64,000 nucleotides of DNA. Origin: CALLMM01 sp964429855 (lineage in GTDB: Bacteria > Armatimonadota > Chthonomonadetes > Chthonomonadales > CAJBBX01). The notes beneath the pieces are model-generated. The model made no database searches and was not told the origin of the DNA. It saw only the letters and a list, made by a program, of their open reading frames with translations. The translations under genes and the position numbers were made by a program. Shown piece after piece: positions 34,312 to 42,628 of the stretch. The DNA lies in the NCBI GenBank assembly GCA_964429855.1, contig CAYSDM010000017.1, positions 1 through 64,000 of the forward strand. The letters are read 5' to 3'. Position 1 is the first letter of the stretch. The number at the start of each line of letters is the position of its first letter.

Positions 34312-34361
34312 AAAAATTTTTTATAATATGGCTTGACAACGCATAGAAAAGACCTTATCAT
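34312..34361 (+). promoter_or_regulatory. promoter of locus B with upstream A/T tract
   Basis: TTGACA (34333-34338), a 17-base spacer and TATCAT (34356-34361), preceded by an A/T-only run at 34312-34329 placed as an UP element. The arrangement matches the locus A promoter. Start near 34368, about 90 bases before the TTG start of the first gene. Confidence 0.62.
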
Positions 34362-34389
34362 TAGGAACCTTGAAATTTTTTAAGGTTTG

Positions 34390-34434
34390 GACGCTATCCT
34401 TCATATCATACGGATTACCTAGCGTGATAGCGTC
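34390..34434 (+). promoter_or_regulatory. leader hairpins with two alternative pairings (locus B)
   Basis: GACGCTATC (34390-34398) can pair with GATAGCGTC (34426-34434). The core ACGCTA can pair instead with a second TAGCGT at 34420-34425. The two pairings exclude each other. Located in the leader upstream of the first gene's ribosome site (34445-34450). Confidence 0.5.
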
Positions 34435-34458
34435 GTACTGCCATGGAGGTGCAGGATC

Positions 34459-34698
34459 TTGAAGCAAAAGGTCAGTCCTGTTGTAGCAGCGGTAGTGATT
34501 ATCGTTCTTCTTGCTGTGGCTGGTTTTGCGCTCTGGAAAGGCACCAGCGGCGGCGGCGGAAACCTTCCCACCGGAACCACCGCTCCCGGTAATGCAGGAC
34601 CGTTTGCTCCAGGTGGAGCGGCTCAGGGACAGGGGGGAAGACCGGCAGGCGCCCAGCCTAACACCGGTCCAGGCGGACGTCCTGCTACTCCGCGCTAG
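34459..34698 (+). CDS. small membrane-anchored protein of locus B, TTG start
   Basis: 79 aa. MKQKVSPV start, transmembrane helix AAVVIIVLLAVAGFALW, then a low-complexity Gly/Pro/Thr/Ala tail (GGGGNLPTGTTAPGNAGPF, NTGPGGRPATPR). The start is TTG, supported by GGAGGT 8 bases upstream. Same layout as the 77-aa protein of locus A, but here it precedes rather than follows the prepilin. Family not recognised. Probably an exported, membrane-tethered peptide. Confidence 0.72.
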   Translation: MKQKVSPVVAAVVIIVLLAVAGFALWKGTSGGGGNLPTGTTAPGNAGPFAPGGAAQGQGGRPAGAQPNTGPGGRPATPR

Positions 34699-34756
34699 CC
34701 AGAACGTCACACTCTCAAAATCGCATTACACTACAAAACATCTCTATCATCATCCA

Positions 34757-34774
34757 GGCTCGATATAACGAGCC
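34757..34774 (+). other. small hairpin between small membrane protein and prepilin genes
   Basis: GGCTCG (34757-34762) and CGAGCC (34769-34774) with loop ATATAA, followed by A not T. Too weak for a terminator on the plus strand; may protect or separate transcripts. Confidence 0.4.
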
Positions 34775-34813
34775 AAAAATCGCAATCAGCTTCACTGCTG
34801 AAGGAGGAACTCT

Positions 34814-35674
34814 ATGTCTTTATCTGCCATCCGGCAGCGCCGCAGCGGCTTCACTCTTATCGAGCTGCTCGTCGTCATCGCCATCATCGCGATCCTCGCA
34901 GCCATTCTCTTCCCTGTATTTGCGAAGGCGAGAGCCGCGGCGCGAAAATCCACCGGGACCAGCAACCTCAAGCAGCTTGGTCTTGGGACGCAGATGTACG
35001 CTCAGGACTACGATGAGCGCTTCCCCTACTATAACTGGGGGCTGATGTCCTGCAACGAGTCGGGCAACGCCGGCGGATCGGGAACGCTCAGCGGCAACGA
35101 CCCCGCTTTCGAGGCCTACAGCGCCGCCGCCTGGTGCAACTCGATCCAGCCCTACATCAAAAACATCGGCATCTTCCAGGATCCGAGCGACAAGATGCAG
35201 TGGCAGCCGGGATACTGCATTAACTTCCCGCAGTCCAACTTCCGCGCCGGACAGAGCTCCTGGCAGCGCTCCACCTACGTCAGCTACGGCTGGGCGGAAG
35301 GCATGAGCGGCAAGACCCTCGCCGCGCTGCAGAGCCCGGCAAGCGACCTGCTCTGGTCTGACTACATCGGCGTTCTCGTGGATGCCTGGGATCGCTTCGG
35401 CTGGACCCCCGACCTCTACCTGCGCCGCACCATCTGGAGCGACACCAACTGGGGCGATCAGTGTGGCTTCGGCGGCGACCCGCGCGGCACGCAGGCTCAG
35501 TTCACCAGTGAGCAGTGGGAGTGCATGAAGCGAGCCACCCGCCACGAGACCCATGTGAACGTGGTCTTCGCGGACGGTCATGCCAAGCTGATCCCGACCC
35601 GCAACGTGCGCGAGGTCGGTCCGGATACCGGTCAGATCGTTCCCGGCTCCGGCAGCGTCACGCCCACCTTCTAA
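34814..35674 (+). CDS. DUF1559 prepilin-like protein (locus B)
   Basis: 286 aa. A 12-residue basic leader ends RRSG before FTLIELLVVIAIIAILAAIL, a canonical prepilin cleavage site. Then TSNLKQLGLGTQMYAQDYDE and a C-terminal H-X9-DG as RHETHVNVVFADGHAK. AGGAGG precedes the ATG. Its N-terminal coding DNA is 56/59 identical to that of the locus A prepilin. A terminator-like hairpin follows at 35694-35738, so the TPR genes may depend on read-through or another promoter. Confidence 0.93.
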   Translation: MSLSAIRQRRSGFTLIELLVVIAIIAILAAILFPVFAKARAAARKSTGTSNLKQLGLGTQMYAQDYDERFPYYNWGLMSCNESGNAGGSGTLSGNDPAFEAYSAAAWCNSIQPYIKNIGIFQDPSDKMQWQPGYCINFPQSNFRAGQSSWQRSTYVSYGWAEGMSGKTLAALQSPASDLLWSDYIGVLVDAWDRFGWTPDLYLRRTIWSDTNWGDQCGFGGDPRGTQAQFTSEQWECMKRATRHETHVNVVFADGHAKLIPTRNVREVGPDTGQIVPGSGSVTPTF

Positions 35675-35693
35675 ATGTCCTGACCCTTCCAAG

Positions 35694-35738
35694 TACGGCG
35701 GCGGCTCTGCCTGAGAGGGCAGTCGCCGCCGTATTTTT
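35694..35738 (+). terminator. terminator after locus B prepilin
   Basis: Outer stem 35694-35703 with 35724-35733, an inner CTGCC/GGCAG stem, and TTTTT at 35734-35738. It separates the prepilin from the TPR genes. Confidence 0.85.
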
Positions 35739-35761
35739 ATAACTCCCGATATTGAGGCTGT

Positions 35762-37150
35762 ATGTCCAGTTCTGAACCGTCTACTGCTCCCGCCTCCAGA
35801 GGCACGAAGGTGCCTTTTCGTTCTCCTTTTCGCCTTATTCTTATTCTGGTTATCATCGCAGCAGGTTCTGCCACGCTCTACTATGGACTGAAGTCCCGAC
35901 AGAACCCGTCTGTTCCGAAACCGGCGCCGGTCGTCTCCAATCCTGCGCCTCCACCTGCCTCTTCGTCCGCAGCCGCCCCCGGCGCATGGATGGATGATCC
36001 GATGGGGGCTCTCGCGCCGCAAACCGGTCCCTTCGCCAATACAGGCTCACCGGGACTGCTCCGTCAACTGGGTCCCTCCGCCGCCCTGCGTCATCAAGTC
36101 CGACAGTTTCCGAATGATGTCAATCTTCGCATACAACTGGCAGTTTCGCTGGATAACGAGGGACAGCCGGGAGAGGCGGAGGATGTCCTGCGCGAAGCCC
36201 TGCAGCGCGGTCAGAAGAAGCCGGAGATATACCACGCGCTGGGAATGCTCTACATGAGAAACGGCATTTACTACGGCGCGGTAGAGATGTTTTCGCTGGA
36301 AACCAGGCTGGCGCCGAAAAACTATCAGGCACATCTGAACCTCGCGCAGGCGTATGTGTATATGAATCAGAACAATGCGGCGATCAAGAGCTTTGAAACA
36401 GCCAACCGGCTTGATCCGTCGCAGCCGGACGCCTACCTGGGACTGGCGCTGCTCAACAATACGTCGGAACGATATCAGTACGCGGTTAAATATCTGTTGG
36501 AGTTCATCAAACGCACTGCTTCGCCCGGACAGGGATATGCCCTGCTCAGCCGCGTCTATCTGAATATGCGCGAGTATGATAAGGCGATGGAAGCCGGACT
36601 GAAAGCGACGCAGGCTCTGCCCAACGACCCCGCCTGCTGGTATAATCTGGGACAGGCTTACGCCTACAACCCCTCGGAGAAGTATTTCAATGAGGCGGTG
36701 CAGGCGTATGAGCGCACACTCCAGATGGCACCTCAATGGGGCGGAGCGCACTTCGAACTGGGGCGGGTCTATGAGCGGCTGAACCGCAAAGAAGAGGCGG
36801 TCGCCCGCTATCGCGATGCGGTGCGCCTGCAGCCGACGAACGGCCGCTACCGCTATCAGTTAGGGCGTCTGTTGATGCAGATCGGACAGGTCGAAGAGGG
36901 GCAGCGCGAAACGCAGCTTTCCCAACCGTTGATCCGTTTGAATCAACGCGAGACCCAACTGACGGCGAAGATCGCCTCCAATCCGAAAGAGCCGCGTTTT
37001 GTGTATGAACTGGGCGTCGTCTACAAAGAGTTGAAAGAGTATAAAAAGGCGCTGGACACCTTTGAGTTTCTGCTCAAGATGGCTCCCAACTACCCGAAGG
37101 CACGTCAACAATGGGAAGAGACACGGCGACTGCTAAGTTCTCCGCGCTAA
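35762..37150 (+). CDS. membrane-anchored TPR protein (locus B)
   Basis: 462 aa. A basic N-terminus, transmembrane helix FRLILILVIIAAGSATLYYG (about residues 23-42), a Pro/Ala/Ser-rich linker, then at least eight TPR-like repeats (IYHALGMLYMRNGIYYGAVE, HLNLAQAYVYMNQNNAAIKS, AYLGLALLNNTSERYQYAVK, HFELGRVYERLNRKEEAVAR, VYELGVVYKELKEYKKALDT). Likely exposed outside the cytoplasmic membrane. Its end overlaps the start of the next gene by 40 bases. Counterpart of the 24559 gene in locus A. Confidence 0.88.
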   Translation: MSSSEPSTAPASRGTKVPFRSPFRLILILVIIAAGSATLYYGLKSRQNPSVPKPAPVVSNPAPPPASSSAAAPGAWMDDPMGALAPQTGPFANTGSPGLLRQLGPSAALRHQVRQFPNDVNLRIQLAVSLDNEGQPGEAEDVLREALQRGQKKPEIYHALGMLYMRNGIYYGAVEMFSLETRLAPKNYQAHLNLAQAYVYMNQNNAAIKSFETANRLDPSQPDAYLGLALLNNTSERYQYAVKYLLEFIKRTASPGQGYALLSRVYLNMREYDKAMEAGLKATQALPNDPACWYNLGQAYAYNPSEKYFNEAVQAYERTLQMAPQWGGAHFELGRVYERLNRKEEAVARYRDAVRLQPTNGRYRYQLGRLLMQIGQVEEGQRETQLSQPLIRLNQRETQLTAKIASNPKEPRFVYELGVVYKELKEYKKALDTFEFLLKMAPNYPKARQQWEETRRLLSSPR

Positions 37151-38451
37151 CCGACCGGCAGGCGCGCACACTCTGGGCCGCCTGCCTGCCGTTGACGCTG
37201 ATTCTATGGGGTTGCGGGAAGGCAGTGGTTCCCGTATCTTCGCCCCCTGCCGCCCGACAGACGACCTCTCAATCCACCCTTCCACCCGCCATTCCGCCCT
37301 CCAATGCGCCGACGCTCTCCATCATCCAGGCGCGTGATATCCTGGCGGACGCCACCGCAAAATCCCCCAACGACCCGCTGCGTCATCTGGAACTGGCGCT
37401 GTTTGACATGAAGACAGGCGACCGGGCGGAAGCTGAGCGTCAACTGCGGGAGATGATACGCAGGTTCCCCAGATTTCCACGCGCCCCGCATCATCTCGGA
37501 ATGCTCTACTTAACGCAGGGAAGAGTCCAGGAGGCGCTGACACCCCTGCGGATCGCCGCGACGCTCGCCCCGGAGGACGCCCAGGCGCAGGCGAATGTCG
37601 GACAGGTTCTGCTGCGTCTGGGAAGTCAGGAGGAGGCGCGGAAGTTTGCAGACAGGGCGTTGAAAGCGGACCCGCGACTGCCTGATACCTATCTGCTCCT
37701 CTCGCGCATCAACGACCGGCACGGAACCGCCAATCAGGCGATTGAGTACGCGAAAAAGTATCTGGAGCTTTCGGGAAATCCCGCGCCCGGACTCTTTTTG
37801 ATCGGGCGCACCTATGCGCGGCAGGCGGACAGCGCCAACGCAGAGACCTGGCTGATTAAAGCGCGGGACGCCGCCCCGGAAAACCCGGAGATATGGCTCA
37901 CGCTGGGTCGCGTCTACTATGAGATGATGAAAAATACCCGCCGTCAGGAGGGTATAAACTGCTTTGAGAAGGTGCTGGAACTCAGCCCCCGTGACTGGGA
38001 AGCCAATCTCTGGCTGGGGCGCGCGCGTATGGATGAGGGACGTTTTGCCGACGCCGTCGCTCACTTCCGTCTGGCGCAGGCGAACTCGCCTCAGCCCGGA
38101 CCGATCTACTACGATCTCGGACAGGCGCTGATCAAGGCGGGGCAGACGGAGGAGGGACAGAAGGCGCTGGCTACATTCCAGTCTTATCGGGAGTATACAA
38201 AAGGGATAGAGAGATTAACGGCGGAGGCGGAGAAGGCTCCCCGGGATCGCTCGCGCCGCTATGCGCTGATTCGCTTCTGTATGCAGCATCGTCAGTACCG
38301 CGCCGCCCTCTCTCTCCTCAACGAAACCGAGCAGACGCTGGGAGCCGATGCGACTCTCCGCCAGTTGCGCGCGGAGCTTTCGCAGCGCATGACGGAGGCT
38401 GGCCTCTCACCCTCTACCCTCTCGCCCGGAGGTCCCGGCAATGTCCGCTGA
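37111..38451 (+). CDS. TPR lipoprotein (locus B)
   Basis: 446 aa. The N-terminal signal ends LPLTLILWGC with lipidation Cys35, unusually long because the frame begins inside the preceding gene; no later ATG precedes the signal. Repeats include LELALFDMKTGDRAEAERQL, HHLGMLYLTQGRVQEALTPL, ANVGQVLLRLGSQEEARKFA, LWLGRARMDEGRFADAVAHF. Overlaps the previous gene by 40 bases and the next by 11, indicating coupled translation. Counterpart of the 25794 lipoprotein in locus A. Confidence 0.85.
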   Translation: MGRDTATAKFSALTDRQARTLWAACLPLTLILWGCGKAVVPVSSPPAARQTTSQSTLPPAIPPSNAPTLSIIQARDILADATAKSPNDPLRHLELALFDMKTGDRAEAERQLREMIRRFPRFPRAPHHLGMLYLTQGRVQEALTPLRIAATLAPEDAQAQANVGQVLLRLGSQEEARKFADRALKADPRLPDTYLLLSRINDRHGTANQAIEYAKKYLELSGNPAPGLFLIGRTYARQADSANAETWLIKARDAAPENPEIWLTLGRVYYEMMKNTRRQEGINCFEKVLELSPRDWEANLWLGRARMDEGRFADAVAHFRLAQANSPQPGPIYYDLGQALIKAGQTEEGQKALATFQSYREYTKGIERLTAEAEKAPRDRSRRYALIRFCMQHRQYRAALSLLNETEQTLGADATLRQLRAELSQRMTEAGLSPSTLSPGGPGNVR

Positions 38452-39544
38452 TCGCGCACAGGAAGCCAGGCCGCGCTCGCGCCGTTCGCTGTTTCTGCTG
38501 CTGGGAATGCTGGCGCTGCTGGGCGTCGTCTATCTGAGCCTGCCGAAGTCCTGGTTTGAGATTCCGGAGGACAATCCGCAGACGCCTGCCTCCGGCGGGC
38601 AGCCCGCTCCCGGCGCGCCGGAGGCCGCGACGCTGGATCAGATGCGTATCGCCGTCCAGAACGCTCCGCAGGACTACGCGCTGCGCTCGCGCTATGGCGT
38701 GACGCTGGCCGCCGCCGGGCGTCTTGCGGAGGCGCAGGAGGAGTTTCAGACCGCGATACGCCTCGCGCCGGAATCGCCCATCGGTCATCATAACCTCGGA
38801 CTCTTCTATCTGAACAGCAATCAGCCGGAGAAAGCCGACGCCGCCTTTCAACGCGAACTGGAACTGGCTCCCGGCGACGGGCGCGCACACTACTTCCGGG
38901 GGCTGGCGCTTCAGTCGCTGCGCCGCTATCCCGAGGCGAAGGCGCAGTTTGAACTGGCGGGGAAACTGGCTCCCGCGCTGGCGGAACCCTACCTCTCGCT
39001 GGCGACCCTTCTGTCGGAAAACCGTGCTCCGGAAGAGATACAGGGGTATGTGGACATCTACCTCCAACGGGGCGGAACGAATAAGGGGCTGACCTATCAT
39101 GCGTTGAGCCGCTCCTATCGCGCCAAACAGAATCATGCGGAAGCGATCCGGTACGCGGAGATGGCGACAAAAGAGTCCCCGGAGATGGTGATGTACTGGC
39201 GCAACCTGGGGCAGTTATACTCCGCCGCCCGCCGGTTTGACGAGGCGGATAAGACGCTGCGCAAGGTGACGGAGATGACCCGCGACCCCAGCCCGGTCTT
39301 TGTCGAGATCGCCGTGAATGCGCAGAAAGCCGGACGCTACCCGGAGGCGATAGAAGCCTACAAGCGCGCGCTCGAAATCAGTCCCCAGACCGGTAACATT
39401 CGCCTGTATCTGTCTCGCGCCTACCAACTGGCAGGAGATATGGAGGCGGCGCGGCGCGAAGAGCAGGAATTTCGCAAATGGGAGCGAAAGAATCAGGAGG
39501 AGAATGTGAAGCGCGCCCCGAGCGCGCCTCGCAGAAGCCAGTAA
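38441..39544 (+). CDS. second membrane-anchored TPR protein (locus B only)
   Basis: 367 aa. Basic start, one transmembrane helix SLFLLLGMLALLGVVYLSLP (about residues 16-35), then TPR repeats (RYGVTLAAAGRLAEAQEEFQ, HNLGLFYLNSNQPEKADAAF, LGQLYSAARRFDEADKTLRK, IAVNAQKAGRYPEAIEAYKR) and a charged C-terminal tail. It overlaps the lipoprotein gene by 11 bases. There is no counterpart in locus A, so locus B gained or locus A lost one TPR gene. The following 227 bases (39545-39771) hold no gene I can support. Confidence 0.86.
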   Translation: MSADRAQEARPRSRRSLFLLLGMLALLGVVYLSLPKSWFEIPEDNPQTPASGGQPAPGAPEAATLDQMRIAVQNAPQDYALRSRYGVTLAAAGRLAEAQEEFQTAIRLAPESPIGHHNLGLFYLNSNQPEKADAAFQRELELAPGDGRAHYFRGLALQSLRRYPEAKAQFELAGKLAPALAEPYLSLATLLSENRAPEEIQGYVDIYLQRGGTNKGLTYHALSRSYRAKQNHAEAIRYAEMATKESPEMVMYWRNLGQLYSAARRFDEADKTLRKVTEMTRDPSPVFVEIAVNAQKAGRYPEAIEAYKRALEISPQTGNIRLYLSRAYQLAGDMEAARREEQEFRKWERKNQEENVKRAPSAPRRSQ

Positions 39545-39771
39545 GACAGCCGCGCGGTTCCCCGCCGTTATGGAGATGTCCGGCATGCTCAATTCGCCTC
39601 CCTTCGCCCGCTCCTGCGCTGCCACCCTCTTCCAGACTGCGATATGGACTGCTGCTCCCGTCTTCAGCGCGTCAACGATGAGACAGAACTATCCAGAACT
39701 CGCTTACCGGAATGCCTTGATTCCGCCGCCACCTATTCCGCTGCAGGCGGATCAATCATAAATACACTACT

Positions 39772-41634
39772 ATGGAACCGAACTTCTCTGTATTCAAACG
39801 ACATGCAGTCCCGGCAATTGCCGGGTTGACTCTGGCGATACTCTGTTCGCTGTGTTTGACCGGATGCCCGTCTCCGTCGAAACCCAACGCTCCCCCGGCT
39901 CCCTCTCCTCCCCCCTCTGCGCCGACGCCTCCCGGTCCCTCCTCCAGCGCCAATGGGTCGCGGGATGGTCTGCTGCCCCCGGGCCCCGATAAGGTGACCT
40001 TCACCGACATCACCGCGCAGTCCGGCATTCGCTTCGTTCACTTCAGCGGCGCGCGGGGAAAGAAGTATATGCCGGAGTGCGAAACGCCCGGATGCGCCTT
40101 TTTTGACTTCAATAACGACGGCAGGCAGGACGTTCTTCTGCTGAACGGCGCGGACTGGCCCGAGGTCAAAACGGGGCGTAAACAGACCTTCAGCGCCCTC
40201 TACCGCAACGACGGCAACGGCCAATTCACCGACGTGACGAAAGGGTCCGGTCTCGATGTCGAGATGCATACGATGGGCGTCGCGGTCGGAGACTACAATA
40301 ACGACGGCAGGGACGATCTCTATATAAGCTGCGTCCTCGGTCCGAGCCGCCTGTTCCGCAATGAGGGCAACGGTAAATTCAAAGATGTGACGAAAGAGGC
40401 GGGAGTAGATAACGAAAGCAAGTGGGGTTCCGCCGTCGCCTGGATGGACTACGATCGAGACGGAGACCTCGATCTGTTTGTCGGCAACTACTGCAAGTGG
40501 ACGCCGCAGACCGATGTCTTCTGCTCGGTCTTCCGGGGCGAGAAGTCCTACTGCACTCCCAACGTCTACGACGGCGAATCGGTGCGCCTCTACCGCAATG
40601 AGGGCAGCGGCAAATTCAAGGATGTCAGTCAGCAGGCGGGATTCGTCTATCCGCCGGGGAAGACGTGGGGGTTCGCCATCCTGGACTTCGATAACGACGG
40701 CTGGGAGGACGTGGTTGTCGCCAACGACATGGAGCCGAACTGCCTCTTCCATAACCAGCGCAACGGAACCTTCAAAGATATCGGGATGATCGTCGGGATC
40801 GCGCTGGCGGAAAACGGCGTGGCGAAGGCGGGAATGGGCATTGATGCGGCGGACGTGGATAACTCCGGGCGCGAAAGCATCCTGATCTCCAACTTCTCCG
40901 GCGAAGGTCTCTCCTTCTTCCATAACGCCGACGGCAAGCTGTTCTATGAGAAGAGCGGGCAGTCCACGATCGCCAGCACCAGCCTGCTGAAGATGGGATG
41001 GGGGCTGTTCCTCTTTGACTACGATCTGGACGGGCGCAAGGATGCGCTGGTCTGCAACGGGCATCTCTACCACAACGTGCAGGAGTTTCAGCCTGGAGTT
41101 CGCTATGCCGAGAGACCGCTGCTCTATCACAATCGGGGCGGTCTGAACTTCGTGGAGGTCGCCGAGGAGAAGGGCGCGCTGGCGCAGAAGCAGGTGGCGC
41201 GGGGCTGCGCCTACGCCGACATAGATGGCGATGGCGATCTGGACGTGCTGATCGTCGCGATGGACAGCCCGCCTCGACTGCTGCGCAATGACGGGGGCAA
41301 TGCCAATCGGTGGCTGCGCGTTCAGGTGATCGGAAAGAAGTCCAATCGCAACGGCTACGGCGCGAAGATCGAGGTGACCGCCGGAGGTCTGACGCAGATG
41401 TTCCGGATTCGCAGCGGCTCCAGCTTCCTCTCTGCGCTGGAGCAGACGGCGACCGTTGGATTGGGAAATGAGACCCAGGCGCAGCAGATCAAGATCACCT
41501 GGCCCGGCGGTCAGACCGATATCTACGAGTCCGTCCCGGCGGAGACTCTGCTCATTGCGACCGAAGGGGAGGGAGCCATCGGCTATCCAAAGCAGGATCG
41601 AAAGGCTGCGCCGGTGAAATATAGCCGTAAATAA
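39772..41634 (+). CDS. CRTAC1/ASPIC-UnbV family lipoprotein (locus B)
   Basis: 620 aa. The lipoprotein signal ends AILCSLCLTGC with lipidation Cys32, then a Pro/Ser linker. FG-GAP/VCBS propeller repeats carry Ca2+-type loops (FDFNNDGRQDVL, GDYNNDGRDDLY, DYDRDGDLDLF, DFDNDGWEDVV, DIDGDGDLDVL). The C-terminal ASPIC/UnbV domain includes SNRNGYGAKIEV and ITWPGGQTDIYESV. Clearly a paralogue of the locus A protein, with the same order of loops and the conserved FCSVFRGEKSYCTP cysteine pair. Probably a surface binding protein anchored in the envelope. Confidence 0.93.
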   Translation: MEPNFSVFKRHAVPAIAGLTLAILCSLCLTGCPSPSKPNAPPAPSPPPSAPTPPGPSSSANGSRDGLLPPGPDKVTFTDITAQSGIRFVHFSGARGKKYMPECETPGCAFFDFNNDGRQDVLLLNGADWPEVKTGRKQTFSALYRNDGNGQFTDVTKGSGLDVEMHTMGVAVGDYNNDGRDDLYISCVLGPSRLFRNEGNGKFKDVTKEAGVDNESKWGSAVAWMDYDRDGDLDLFVGNYCKWTPQTDVFCSVFRGEKSYCTPNVYDGESVRLYRNEGSGKFKDVSQQAGFVYPPGKTWGFAILDFDNDGWEDVVVANDMEPNCLFHNQRNGTFKDIGMIVGIALAENGVAKAGMGIDAADVDNSGRESILISNFSGEGLSFFHNADGKLFYEKSGQSTIASTSLLKMGWGLFLFDYDLDGRKDALVCNGHLYHNVQEFQPGVRYAERPLLYHNRGGLNFVEVAEEKGALAQKQVARGCAYADIDGDGDLDVLIVAMDSPPRLLRNDGGNANRWLRVQVIGKKSNRNGYGAKIEVTAGGLTQMFRIRSGSSFLSALEQTATVGLGNETQAQQIKITWPGGQTDIYESVPAETLLIATEGEGAIGYPKQDRKAAPVKYSRK

Positions 41635-41650
41635 CCTTTCGAATCGGCGC

Positions 41651-42619
41651 ATGAACACAACGAAACCTCTGGATGTCATCACCTTCGGCGAGACGATGAT
41701 CCGGCTCAGCCCGCCGGGATGCGAGCGGCTGGAATCATCGGAGACCCTGGAGTATCGGATCGGGGGCAGCGAATCGAACACCGCCATCGCCCTGTCGCGG
41801 CTGGGACGCCGGGCGGCGTGGTGGAGCCGACTGGTCTCCAACGGACCGGGGCGCAAAATCGCCTCCGAGATTGCGCGCTGGGGCGTGGACACCTCTCTGA
41901 TCCTCTGGACTTCAACCGGGCGCGTGGGAGTCTACTTTATCGAATTCGGCGTCCCCCCGCGCGCCCACAACGTAACCTACGACCGCGCAAACTCCGCCGT
42001 CAGCCAGTTAACCCCCGATATGTTCGACTGGACGCATCTGGACCGCGCGCGACATCTCCATCTGACCGGGATCACCGTTGCCCTGAGCGAATCGTGCGCC
42101 GCGACCGTTCTCCATGCAGCGCAGGAGGCGCGTCGTCGCGGACTATCGGTTTCGATGGATGTTAACTACCGCTCCAAACTATGGTCCCCTGAACAGGCGC
42201 GGAAGACTCTCTCCGGCATCCTGCCGTCTCTGGATATTCTGGTCTGCGCGCTCTCCGATGCGGCGGAGGTTTTCGGTCTGACAGGCTCCGCGGAACAGAT
42301 TGCCCGCGCCTTCCAGCGCGATTACGGCATCCCGAAGGTGGTGCTGACGATGGGAGGCGAGGGCGCGCTGGCGCTGGAGGGCGAGCGGGTACATCACTCC
42401 GCCTGCATTCCCGCCACAGAGGTGGATCGCGTCGGGGCGGGAGACGCCTTCGACGCGGGGGTGCTGCACGGCTTTCTGGATGGCGATCTGGAGAAAGGGC
42501 TGCGCTACGGCGCGGCGATGGCATCCCTCAAGCACACCATTCCGGGCGATCTGCTGGTTGCAACCCGCGAAGAGATCGAGGCGGTCATGAGCGGCGGACC
42601 ACGCGGAATACAACGCTAG
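41651..42619 (+). CDS. kdgK: PfkB-family sugar kinase (2-keto-3-deoxygluconate kinase-like)
   Basis: 322 aa ribokinase-fold kinase. Start TFGETMIRLSPPG and RIGGSESNTAIALSRLG supply the substrate-binding N-terminus. The C-terminal catalytic motif is DRVGAGDAFDAG. The FGETM(I/V)R(L/F)SP opening is typical of KDG kinases, which phosphorylate 2-keto-3-deoxygluconate in pectin/uronate and Entner-Doudoroff-type pathways; other 2-keto sugars remain possible. Starts 16 bases after the CRTAC1 gene and 9 before the FAD oxidoreductase, so it may be part of the locus B transcript. Confidence 0.82.
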   Translation: MNTTKPLDVITFGETMIRLSPPGCERLESSETLEYRIGGSESNTAIALSRLGRRAAWWSRLVSNGPGRKIASEIARWGVDTSLILWTSTGRVGVYFIEFGVPPRAHNVTYDRANSAVSQLTPDMFDWTHLDRARHLHLTGITVALSESCAATVLHAAQEARRRGLSVSMDVNYRSKLWSPEQARKTLSGILPSLDILVCALSDAAEVFGLTGSAEQIARAFQRDYGIPKVVLTMGGEGALALEGERVHHSACIPATEVDRVGAGDAFDAGVLHGFLDGDLEKGLRYGAAMASLKHTIPGDLLVATREEIEAVMSGGPRGIQR

Positions 42620-42628
42620 GAGAGAGGC

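Noticed and set aside
39545..39771. Possible small genes in the gap before the locus B CRTAC1 gene
   Set aside because: Frames at 39478 and 39570 have no ribosome site, no hydrophobic signal and no plausible domain. The gap holds nothing else I can support.
39733..41892. 719-codon minus-strand open frame, the longest antisense frame
   Set aside because: Complement of the CRTAC1 gene of locus B. Repeated Asp-rich loops on the sense strand (GAC, GAT) read as Val/Ile-rich sequence on the other strand, which looks protein-like but has no start signals.
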